DNA of 64,000 bases, from contig NC_092521.1 of NCBI RefSeq assembly GCF_037038585.1, positions 149,572,605 to 149,636,604 on the forward strand, given 5' to 3'. This document shows positions 38,692 to 50,100 of the stretch, in pieces. A program made the position numbers and the translations under genes. Each line of letters begins with the position of its first letter. The first letter of the stretch is position 1. The notes beneath the pieces were generated by a model. It made no database searches and had not been told where the DNA came from. It saw nothing but the letters and a program-made list of their open reading frames with translations. This DNA comes from Patagioenas fasciata. Lineage: Eukaryota > Chordata > Aves > Columbiformes > Columbidae.

Positions 38692-39910
38692 CATTTGAAT
38701 GATACTTGAGAACTGCATGTCCTGCTGTTATAGCACTTCCTCTGGCTGCGAACTGCAGTTTGCCTTCCTGCGATTGAAGAAATGCAACAAGGAACACTTA
38801 CTGCACAGCAAAATGGTGATGATTTTAATAAGGATATTTTTTGGTAGGCTTTCCTTTGCTTTCTTGTTGCACTAAAATGGATGTACTTTTTAATGTTTCA
38901 GACTGTGAAGTAGATAAAACTCTGCAAACCATAATGATGTCAATATGATGGTACTAAGTACAAATTCAACCATAGAAAAACATACAATTGACTCTTCAGT
39001 CCTGATCTTATAAATGTAAAGGTTAGAAAAGTGTCTGCAGTCCTGCAGAACTCCGGTTTCAGAGCAGTAGTTTCACAGCCCAACCCAAGCCAGTCTGATC
39101 TGCTGCTGCAGTTGCAATGTATCTATTTAGACTCAGCTTGTCATGGCAGCCTGGACTTGCATCTTGTCTTTTTTTTTTACACACCTCTTTTGAAACCTAA
39201 CTCATAAGGGAATCCACTTCTGGACTTTTTATTCCTTTAAATTCCTGTTGTTATATAGTGGGAGCTTTTACAGAGTAAGAATTACAGTATGGAATCCAAA
39301 GTTTATTAATTTTGGTGTAGGTTTTAGAGTTCTGAGGTTTTTAAAGGAACCGGTTTGGTTCCAGTGACAGAGTTTTCTTACCAGATGAGGCCACACTGGA
39401 AGAAGTACGTGTAGTGTTTGGCCGAAACCAAGTGCCTGTTGCTACCTCCCCTTTGTTGAAATGGCTGCAAACAGCGGATGATGCACTAGACTGCCCTTGC
39501 TAGCAGAGGGAATATTCTGTGTTGCACCAGCAGCCGTGTTCTGCCTTTACTAGAGGTGTTTATACCACTGTAGATAGCTCAGGCAGATTGTTACCTGGGT
39601 CACTTTTCACTAATAAATTACCAAAAAAGTGAGTTAATATTTCCCACTAGAATTTACCAGTGGTTGAAACGGGTGAACTTGTGTTACACCACTTCCAACA
39701 GCAGCTGATTTCATGGCGTGAGTCTATGCAGTACGGTGAAGGACAGTTTAAATGGGGGCAATGACCACTAATCAATAGTAAGGTGGGAATTATTAGAGGA
39801 AAAGACCCAGCTGTAATTAGACCTCCACTGTGTACTTATTTGGAAGAACATGTTAATTCTGCAATATGTTTCTTAGTTAAACATTGCACAGTTCTTACCT
39901 CATTTCTGTA

Positions 39911-39916
39911 AATAAA
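39911..39916 (+). terminator. MLLT10: MLLT10 proximal poly(A) signal
   Basis: AATAAA followed by GT/T-rich sequence (gttttgtgaatctgttttgt), about 1.2 kb after the stop. Confidence 0.7.
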
Positions 39917-40234
39917 GTTTTGTGAATCTGTTTTGTATTGTGAAGAATTCACAAGAAAACATTGATATTTTGATTTGTAATATTTCTAATTAGTAGATTT
40001 AATTGAAAAAGTAAAAATAATTTATTTTTATATGTCCTGGGGAATTTTTTTAAAATGTCACAAATCACTTTTGTAGATACTTTACAAAAGTAATCCAGTG
40101 GTTTATTTTACTTACTCAACCCACTGGTGGATATTCTGTAACAATTTGTACAAAAGGTAAGATGGAAATGTGCTGTTATTTTCACTAGATGTAAAATTCC
40201 AGGTGTATGAAAAGATATGTACAAAGCTTTTGTT

Positions 40235-40240
40235 AATAAA
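40235..40240 (+). terminator. MLLT10: MLLT10 distal poly(A) signal
   Basis: AATAAA in tgttaataaacttt, followed by tttatggttgtatactgcttgtgtg, a good GT-rich downstream element. It is the last such signal before the sequence changes character at about 40400. Confidence 0.75.
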
Positions 40241-40260
40241 CTTTAATAATGTTTATGGTT

Positions 40261-43200
40261 GTATACTGCTTGTGTGAATGTGAGTCTTGTACAAAAATTG
40301 AGTATTTCTACTAACATCGCATGACAGGCAGGATTTCAATTGCACTGAAATTTACTACAACAAATTTTAAAACATGTTTCTAGTGTAGATTTTTTGCTGT
40401 CAAGTGACAGTGATGCAGCTGCAGTACTGTTCGGGACGTTTTTGCGTACGCGGGTACACGTCCCACTGCAGCCCTGTGCCACAGTCTGACATCGGGGGTG
40501 TTTTCCTTTCATCCTTCAAAGAGAAATCCCCGTGCAGGAGCCGGAGCAGAGCGCTGCTGCAGTGCCTTGTGAGGGCGCTGCAGCGTGGGACGGGTTCTAC
40601 ATGTGCGCAGTGCCTGTGCTGAGGGGAAGGAGCATCTCTTGAGTCCCACCTCCTGAATGGCTCCTCAGCCATGGGGGCTAGAAGATACCCCCCACCTTCT
40701 AGGGGCAGCTGCTGACTGGTTTATGAAGTGAGGTGAAAGCTGGGCAGACCAGGCATTTCCACAGCTTGAACCTGTGCACCACCCAGGTCACCCCTAGCAC
40801 TGGCTCCCTGATGGGTGTGGACTATTTGTTGGTGCCAAGGGAGAGCATAGAGCTCATGTACGCTGGGCCACTAAGAGTTCACAGAGCCTCACCTGTAGAT
40901 GAATGGGAAGAAAAGCCCTCAGCTGAAGAGAAAAACTTTGCCTGGCAGACAAGTATCAGTAAGCTGTCACACTCCTGCTGGAGCAATACCACAGAGACCA
41001 CTACGAGTGGTTTTTGCTTGTGTGTTTCTTTCACTTGAGAGGGACTGCCTAAACTCTGGTGTGTGTCTCTTGGTAAGATGCACAGAAGCATGAGAGGGAC
41101 AAAGTTGGAAATAAATACTAGTGCAAAGGTCAAATTCGGGACATTCATAAAATCTCAACTTGTTAGAGATTGGTGCCAGAATCCCACAATAGCAATGGAT
41201 GTTTTATGGTAAGCATAGTCATGAGGGACCAACAACAGCAGGGAAATAATGACAAGGACAGTGCTGACATCCAAACAAAACTCCAGTTCACCAGCCCTTT
41301 AAGGAAAAGAGACCACATCACAGCCAAGTTCACCTGAGGGCCAGATGCAGCCAAACCCATCCTTGTTTCCATGATTTTGCAGATCCTGACCTGCCATCAA
41401 AGATGCTGAGCTGCCCTTCTGTAGTGTCTTGCCTATCCCAGCAAGAGGGACATGCAAAGATGCTCAACATACACTCAGACCTGGCTCATTTAGGTGCAAG
41501 TCACAGTACAGAAGCCACAGCACAGGTCCTTTAAGACCAGAAGCTTTTCATGCATAAAGCTGTTGTGCAAAGGGCACTACAGCTCACAACTGCCCAGGAA
41601 AGGAAAACATATTTTGCTAGCAGGCAAAATACTAGCATTACTTAAAGAAAATCTGCACTCCGTGCTACAACCAAAGTTAGAAAAAGTTGTTTAAATCCCA
41701 AGCCCGAAGTGACATCAAATTTCATGGCGACAAAGTTTTAGAAAAACTAGCTTTGGTGGTGGATACCAGAACCATGAGAAAACTAAGCCTGGCTCTGATT
41801 TACCACTTCTCTAGTGAGCACCACATCTGACCTCCGTTACCACAGATGAGAGCCACTGCCAGAAGGGCCAGTTGTCTCTCCATGCAGAGCACACCTTGGA
41901 CCCACAGGAGAGGACACTGAGAGGCCCTGAACATCTTGGACTCCACCTATACCACCTTCCTCCCCGCAGCCAAACAAAAGCCAAAGCTTAGGCTGGGCCA
42001 ACTCCTTTGGCCCTTGAGGAACCCAATGTGCAGTAAGATTGGATGGGGCCTGACGAAGCTCTCACTTCAGCACTAGGCAAAGGCTCGCTCCTGCACAGGT
42101 ATCTCTGCAGGTCAGATCCACCGAGCCTGGACACCGACTCGCGTTCCTCACCAAGACCTGCCCTGCCAGAGCACTGCGTGTGAAACGCCCCTCCCGTTCC
42201 AAATCGCACCCCAGTGTGTTGCAAAGCCTTTCCAGTTCCTGACAATGAGCCAGTTGGTTCTGCCACTGGCTCACGGCCTGTGCATTTCTCTGATACTGCC
42301 AGCTCGCCTCTGCTTGCAGGCAGCTTGATTCTTCAGGCAATTAGGACACAATCCATCAATTCACTTCCATCCAGGCATGAGCAGTGCCTGCAATTAAACA
42401 CTGACATCCATTGCTTCAGGTACTCAGCCTGAGCGGTGTGACACAATGACATGTACCATCTTTGCCCAGCCTGGTCTTCCTTCAGATAAGCTGCATTTGT
42501 CAGGAACACTGCTTTAAGTTTCTCGGTGTGACTGTTCTTAAAAACAAAGAAAAGACAAAAAAAGTTTCTTACCGTCAGTGGTGCTTGTCCCTGCTCCTTA
42601 GAGCTCCCTCTGGAAAGCCTGGGGTGGATGGAATCTGCAGGTGTTGCATGGGGAGCGGGCAGTTACCACCACATGCACAGGAGGGATGTGGGCAAGTCTC
42701 AAGCAGCTGCTCTTGCACAGATAAGTAAGTTTTCAGATTTCCAATGATAAAAGGTGTCAAAGTCCCCCCAAGTCCTTACGACATTTGCCCCTAAACTATT
42801 TCTTGCCCCAAACTGAGCCCATTATTATTCCTCATAGCCACGTAGCCTATGTTCACATAGAACAGTTCCGTATAAACTGCCTCAGGGAGCCACAGAGATG
42901 ACGCAAGTGCAAAGTTTTATGGGACGGGGATGAAGTTTTGTGCAATGCTGATCTGTCAGAGGCCACACAACTTGCAAACAGTTACTGGGGGAAAAAAAGA
43001 AAATCAGTGGTGTAAATGGCAGAAAGTTGATGGAGATTTCAGCCACCAAGCTCCGACTTTGAGTTCAGATACATGATCCTCTGATTTTCCATTTTAATTT
43101 TGAATTAGTGCTCAAAAACTTATTAGAATCTTGGTACTAAATCAGCACAAGCTCTAAATCTTTTAAAAAAGCAAGTCCTAAATGTTTCTTGCAAAAGACT

Positions 43201-43940
43201 ACGATCACTGTTCCAAGTTACAGCCCATTAAGTACCCCTCATTGCAGCATTTTAAGCTTTGTAAAACTTTTCCAAAATTATGAAAAACAAAATAGCAAGT
43301 AATGAATTAACAACCCTTATTACCTATTCTTCAAAAATAAGATCAAACTATATTTAGTCCACCCCCCCACCCCCCCCACAATAACACCTGTTCTGTACTT
43401 AAGAACTGGTCAGGACGCCCTTGCCCGACGGATCTTCATGAGAGGCCTTGAATGTTCTCACCCATTTCAACTTTTCCAAAAACCAGCACTACCAGATATC
43501 CCTGTGCATTAGTCTGCATAGCTGGTAAAAAGGGAATGGTATTGCAGATGTATATTAATGTAAATGGAATTTACAGTTACAAATACTGCTGCTTTCAAAA
43601 TATTGATGGAAGGAACAGACATTTCACGCAGCAGCAGACACGCTGGTGAGCATATTGTCTTCTATTTATAGCTGCCAGAAAGAAAAAATACCTCGAGTGC
43701 AGAGTTCTATTACTCTCGTCCTTGGTTAACAGCTTCAGCTCAATTCTAATTTTCAAAACAAGATTTAAAATTCTTTATATTGTGTATATTCATTAGCTGT
43801 AAACCTACCAGTTCCAGTACGCAATTATCAGTGGGGCTTCTCCTGAAGGTCCAGTCATTTTTAAGACCTTGTTATCACACCTCTGCATAAGGAGCTCTCC
43901 AACGCAAACATACCCCTTCATTCTTCAACACACAAAGTAG
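40261..43940. other. MLLT10-DNAJC1 intergenic region
   Basis: About 3.7 kb between two convergent gene ends. A CpG-rich patch lies at 40430-40610, and moderately GC-rich sequence at 42000-42320. A C-run (acccccccaccccccccac) sits at 43362-43380. The ORFs are short and unrecognised. I see no RNA gene or intact mobile element. Confidence 0.7.
40430..40610. other. CpG-rich patch just past the MLLT10 3' end
   Basis: Around 15 CpGs in about 180 bases by eye (gggacgtttttgcgtacgcggg, gagcgctgc, gggcgctgcagcgtgggacggg), starting about 190 bases after the distal poly(A) signal. Confidence 0.5.
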
Positions 43941-43941
43941 G

Positions 43942-44091
43942 TAAGATGGTATAAGATTATTTATTAATATTTTCTTTTACTAAGGCACATGACGCATAAA
44001 AATAGTGAGGTACAAAAATGCAGTTTCCTGCATGCGAGATGTAAAGCCCCATTTTGACAAAGATGAGCTACATCTCTTCTGCTCAGAGCAT
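43942..44091 (-). other. DNAJC1: DNAJC1 3' UTR (short form)
   Basis: From the stop to the likely cleavage zone, about 150 bases. The poly(A) signal on the - strand is AATAAA at 43965-43960. A GT-rich element (tttgtgtgttg) follows at about 43938-43928. A longer UTR cannot be excluded. Confidence 0.6.
43960..43965 (-). terminator. DNAJC1: DNAJC1 candidate poly(A) signal
   Basis: AATAAA read on the - strand about 127 bases after the stop, with a downstream GT-rich element. Confidence 0.65.
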
Positions 44092-44160
44092 TCAGCTTTT
44101 AGCCATTTTTTTCTTTTGTACCAGTTCAACAAGCAACTTGTATCTTGCTATACACTCCTC
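44092..44160 (-). CDS. DNAJC1: DNAJC1 terminal coding exon
   Basis: After acceptor ccttttag (reading the - strand) the exon encodes [20 protein letters not shown], then KS, and TGA at 44094-44092. Human reads [22 protein letters not shown]. It completes the third helix of the second SANT domain. It is too short to stand out as an ORF and was found by family similarity plus splice phase. Confidence 0.95.
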   Translation of the reverse strand, partial: EECIARYKLLVELVQKKKMAKS

Positions 44161-47100
44161 CTAAAAGGAAAAACAGAAGTGTTAATTAAAGTTCAATATT
44201 TTGGTATTGCTTTAACTCTATACGCGCTGCCTCGTTCTAGGAGAGCCAGGTTCCGGGGGCTGGGGGGGTTTGGGGGTGCTTTATTGTTTAAGTTGTGCAC
44301 TGAATTTCAGAAGGAGAAACTGCATCAAGTGAAGAGCAGATCAGAAAGATGAGCTTGTAATTTACATTTCTTAATGGATACTTTCTTTCCTTAAAGAGCA
44401 CACAAACCCAACGAAACAGTTGCCAGGTGCTTGTCGACAGCGACCGCACGAGCAGTTATCAAGCACTCGTGTCGCGGTACCTGTGCCAGGGCAGTGACTC
44501 TGGGTGAGCGGGTGAGGACGAGCCCCTGCGGTCACCAGCCCGGCACCTACTGACACCAGATGCTGCTGAGCAGCTTCTGCGCCACAGAAACGCTCCAGCC
44601 CACACCCATGTTTCCATGTTTGGCACAAATAAAATTAGGATTTTCTGCAGCTACAATGCAAGCAAACTAAGCTATCAATCACAACTACTATGAAATCTAG
44701 CACAAACCAACTATATCACAATGAGCACTATTTTTAAAAGATTATACTTACAAAAGAACATTAGATAGATTATTGAGCATTTAACACTTGCAGATGGATT
44801 ACTTAGTTTGTTCATTGAGATGGGTTGAGAAAGGTATTGTAAAAGTGTAAGCAAAGCGGCTCACCAACATTTGGTTACTAACTTTGAATCAAAATTTGTT
44901 TTAAAATCTAATTTGTCCTGCAACTGAAGATCTGAAAGGCAGAGGAGAGGTAGGTATTTTAAATGAAACAGGAGGTATTTAAATGTTTTCTGTAACAGAT
45001 CAAGCAAACTGAATTAAATGAAAATATCTTTTAAATAAAAAACAACAAACATGACAGTAATGCTCTTTAGGTTGATCACATGCGGACTGAGGGCTAGGCA
45101 AAGATTGCACCTTTCCGCATGGACCCTCAGTTCTTAAGGTGATCATAAAATTGGTAGAAAATCTGCTTCCCCTCAATTTATACTGCAGTTCAAACAAAGC
45201 TAAGCATACCTTGCTCTTTCCAGGAACACATTTTGCTATTTTATCCCAGCGATCCGATGTTCCCTTGGGATACTGCTGCAAGGCCATTTCAAGAAGCTTC
45301 TGTTGATTTTGAGTCCACAGTTCTTCTGGGACGCGGCTCTTCTCTCTTTTCCTGCTCTCATCATCACTCTCTTCCTCTTGCTCGGTGTTATCAAAATCCT
45401 TCTGGCGTCTTCCTCTGCCCTTCTCTTCTGCTGCCTCTTTCATGGCTGGTAGAGTCATTTCAGGTGCTTTGACAATTTTCCGTTTGCGGTGCCTGATTTC
45501 GCTTGCTGTGGTCTCCTGATCTGCTTGGACATCCGTCTGCTCTGGGATCTGATCGTAGTTCCCCTCCTCGCCCTCCTCCCTTTCTCGCTGGGTGATTATG
45601 TGGTCGGGTAAATTCACGTTGACTTTGACATTCTTGGAATTCTGGGCCAGCGTTTTAAGCTCCGAGAGCCTAATGATACCTGTTAAAAGAACTGTTGTTA
45701 CACTTGTGAAAAAAAATAAAGCCACAAACAAGCAGGGAACTGCCCACAAATAAAAGACACCAGGAATAGTGCAGAGAGGAGAAAAGGCTCTTCTGCATGA
45801 AGAACTTAAGAAAAATGCTTATTGAGATATCAAGGTATTTGTTATGAAACAATGAATTTTGCCAATTATGATCTTATCTGGTATATGTGAAGTACTAGGA
45901 AATGACCACATTGATACAAACAAACGTAACAGAAGAGCCTGAACAAATGAACAAAACCACAATAAACTGAGTCAGCAAGGCTGGGAGGAGGCAGCGAAGG
46001 GAAACATCTCCTCAGAACTCCCGTCAGGTGTTTGCTCGCAGTAAGGCAAGGATGCAAAGGTCCCTCTGCAAAGTGAACCCCGAAAGGTACAAATCGCGCT
46101 GGGTTTGCATGGACAGAATCCAGACACCATGCTCTGCGTAAGCACCAGTGAGGATCTAGAGCACACACCTGGTGTGTGTGTAACGGAATCCTTCAGTTGC
46201 TTGGCTTTCATGGTAACCTGCATGGAAACAAGGAAAAAAATAAAGGACTATTAAAAATTACATTATTTGGGCTATTGAAGAATTCATTAGCAGCTTACTG
46301 CAAAATACCAACGCTGAACATACATTAAATAGACTGGGGTTGGTGGTGTTCTGCGGGCTTTGTTCAGATACGGATCCCAAGTTTGCAAAAAGTACCTTTC
46401 TAAACTTTTTCTTTCTTAAAACATTCCTAACTTATTATTCTAAGCAATGCTACATATTTCTGTTCCTATCACCATAATACATCACAGTTGATATTCAAAT
46501 TTTATTTTCTTTCATTGTTAACCCCCAATTCTCTAACCAAAAAATACAACAAGGAGAGGAGAAAAAAGGAAACAATCAGTTATCTTCTACATATCATAAA
46601 ATAATCCAAATTAAAATGCTTGTGTTCCATTTTCATGATTAGCAGAGTGTCTCTACAGGACCAATGCTTTAAAAAGTTGAGTGAAGAGGAATCCAATTTT
46701 GATACCTGAAGAAAGTAGATCCTTAGTGGTGTCCTATTATGCATCTCTTAAATAGAAATCATGTTACATGAACTGGATTATAATAATTTATTTTGAAAAG
46801 AGTGAGAAGAACTTGCCATGCAAACAAGTAGCTGATCATTTAGAGCTTACTGCAATGATGCAGTGGATTCATCGTGAGCATGACAAAGCTTTATCCACCT
46901 ACGTTCATGTATTCCAGAGAACCATTTCTAAACCATTTTGCCATTTTTTAAGTACTTCCTTCAAAGATTTGCAGCCTACTCATAAGGCCAAGAAGGCAGG
47001 AAAAAAAGAAGATTCCTGGAACAAAACAGAATAGAATAAATGGCAAACACAACAGATACGCTGAGTTGCTACCTCAAGGCCAATGTTCAGTTTTCTTGAT

Positions 47101-50100
47101 GGTGAACCTCTGACGTTTTCAGAGGTGGCCAATTATCCTTTTATCTTTCAAAGTGAGACCACACTTGCAACAGAAACTTCACATTGGCAGTGGTGCAAAT
47201 CAATACGCTGGATTGAAGTTCTCTTTACAAGACAAGATACGCCCAAATTAGGTTAGCATAGGTATCCCATAACAGATACAAATTTTGCTGGGTATTACGT
47301 CTAATTGAATTAGAATCTGAACAAGCCTTTTCCACTAGAACAGTGAAGGATTTTGGTTTATTCCTAGATCGTAATGGCATTTCACATTTGCCCCTACATG
47401 TAAAGCATTCAGAAGTAACACTCTTGCTGTGGCTTATCTAATTTTGCATAGATTCGACCATAACAACTTGGTGAACCCAGAGACAGCACTTGCAGCAAGT
47501 TACTCCCTTTACGACATCTAATATTTCCAAGACTCTCTCATTTGAAAGCATTATGATACCTGTCCCTATTTTGACAGACTTTCAATTTGAACATCCACCA
47601 GGTAAGCTGGAAATAACTGTGTGTATGGTTTAGATATTGAAAATCTACAATTTCAAACACTGAACAAGCACCTTCAGTTGACACAAGTTTGACAACTCAT
47701 CAAGCTTCTTACGGCTTCACAATCATCATTCACAGGTTACATGAGAAGATTGTCTGTTACTCTTTTTTTTTTTTGTCAGCTTTCTTCTTCATATGGATGA
47801 TTTTGCAAGTCCTTTTCCAGGTGCTATGTAAAGTTCATGTTTACACCAGGTCATTTCACTGAGAGTTCAGGTGTCTCTTATGTAGACTTAAGATTTATTT
47901 GTCCATAAGCTTCAACTGTCACTGCTGTTGAAGGTGCTGACACAGGGCAAGAATCATAACATGTTAGTATTAAACTACTAAGGATTATTAGGAATTCAAC
48001 CTAAGGAACATATTAAATTGTATTTCAATTTGATCTGTTTGAATTTAATCATTGCTCTTGCCACTCAAATTTGCAGCCTTTTCAGTTGCCAGTTCCTCCA
48101 TGCTTTCTGACATCCTTAATATCAATTTATATTTCCTCTCCTGCGGTGAGTAGTAGTATCTACCACCTAGTTCTTAATGGTGATTTAAAAAAAACCTAAA
48201 CAACGCAAACACCTAAGTTATGCAACCTAAGTTGTTCCATTGCTTTCTCTAATCGATTTGTTATCATAACTTGCTTTTATCATTACTTTTTCATTAGGTA
48301 ACAGATAACATACTTGGAAATATTGTTATCCAAAGCATGAAGCAGTTGTAGATCTACTCTTCTAGTTATCTTTGCAGATTGTTCCTGCATAAAACTTCAA
48401 AATTACAGTTTTCATATATATGAAGTTACGAGTTTTATCATGACTGTGGAAAGTTGTGCTAAAAGCCTGCTGTTATTGACAACAGCTTTCAGCAGAGCAT
48501 TAGCGAGCCCTTAAGAAATCCTGGGTCTGGGGACACCTTAAATAACAAGGATCAAGACTGTTAAATTGATTTAAAACAGAAGAGGGTAGATCTCCTATTC
48601 CTGCAAGTATCTGTAGCACTGAACAGACACACGGCATTTTTTCGTAGGAATCAACTTTAAATGTTGCTGTTTCTATGTCCAAATAACCCAGGCAGCCCTG
48701 TAGTCCACCACTGATCACAGAAATTACAAGTCAAGTCAGGCAATCACATGCACAGTGAAACAGATTTTCTTAGAGAAGGATGACCAGAAAAAAACCCATG
48801 CTGGATGCAAGCAATCAAATTGCTGAAGTAGAAATCAAACCATCTTACTATGGGACCTACAGAAAGAAGCCACAGAACAGTCTGTTTCTGAGAATTCTCT
48901 TCTGAATTCAGTTTCAATAGGTCTTCAGCTACAAAAAGATTTTATTGAAAGCAAGTGGAGTCAGGGGGACAAATTTATGCGATGAAAGCCAGACAGAGCT
49001 GGTTTTCTCCTGTACTGCTGACAATTAGTCCAGATCACAAGACTAGTTGCTACTCAACAAGACACCCAGCAGTAAAAACATTCCTCATCGTGACTATCCA
49101 CATGTCAAAGCTCTTGTTATCCAGGACACCTGCCACCTCTTTCAGATGGGACAATCGATGCTTCAGAGACACACAGGATTAGAAAAATATATTATTCAGA
49201 GTCAGCTTAAAAGACTCAGTAGCACAGGCAAAAGCAAATTTTGCTCTGACATGAATGAGAAGCTACTTTTCATCCTGCCGGGAAGGCAGGAATATAAAAG
49301 CACAGAATTGTGATAGATCTAGAGGGAAAACCCGGTGAAGTCAGGTACAGTCATCCTACTGATGCCGAACAGAGAGAAAGAGCAATTCTGCACAAGCTGA
49401 AGAGCAGTTCCCCATTACCAGAGCAGCAGCCACCAGCCCATCACTTCAGCTGGACCCTCCACGACCAGCCCGGCTTCACCGGGCACAGCCAACAGGGCTG
49501 GAAAGCCTTTGTCATTTTGCTGACTCCTGGCAATCTTCTGCAGACAGCAATCACAGAATCACAGAATACCAGGCTGGAAGGGACCACAACAATCATCCGG
49601 TCCAACCTTTTTTGGCAGAAACACACACTAGACACAACGGCCCAGCACCCTGTCAAGCTGAACCTTTAAAGTGTCCAGTGTTGGGGAATCCACCACTTCC
49701 CTGGGGAGATTATTCCAATGGCTGATTGTTCTTGTAGTGAAAAATTTCCCTCTTGCGTGCAGTTGGAATCTCCCCAGGAGTAGCTTGTACCAATTGGTCT
49801 TCATCTTTTCCATATGGCTCCCTGTAAAAAGGGAGTCTCCATCTCCTCTGTAAATATCATCTTCCCTTTAAATACCGGAACACAGTGATGAGGTCTCCCC
49901 TAAGCCTTCTTTTCTCAAGGCTGAACAAGCCCCATCCTCTCAGCATTTCCTCACGTGGCAGGCTGCCTTCCTTCTCTGAAGAAGATACTATTTTGATCAG
50001 GATTGCACCAGATAATTACATAAGTACAAATCTCTTGGGTTCCGGCAACATTCAGAGAAAATAATGTGGTTTTTTTTGTAGAGGAAGAGATAACCCAGGT

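Larger units (their letters stand above)
38692..40260 (+). other. MLLT10: MLLT10 3' UTR
   Basis: AU-rich sequence follows the stop with no competing gene. AATAAA occurs at 39911-39916 and again at 40235-40240, each followed by GT-rich sequence, so two alternative ends about 320 bases apart are likely. Three exact Pumilio-type UGUANAUA motifs (39569, 39907, 40072) and one let-7 seed match (CTACCTC, 39442-39448) are visible. Regulatory use is inferred from motif match only. Confidence 0.8.
44161..45209 (-). other. DNAJC1 last intron (1.05 kb)
   Basis: Donor gtatgc at 45209, acceptor ttttag at 44161. It contains a G-run cluster on the + strand (44255-44275) and a CpG-rich patch (44435-44560). 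Confidence 0.82.

Noticed and set aside
45000-45749. 249-codon - strand ORF taken as a single-exon gene
   Set aside because: Only 45210-45679 is coding. The ends read through a splice acceptor and donor, and the spliced frame matches DNAJC1.
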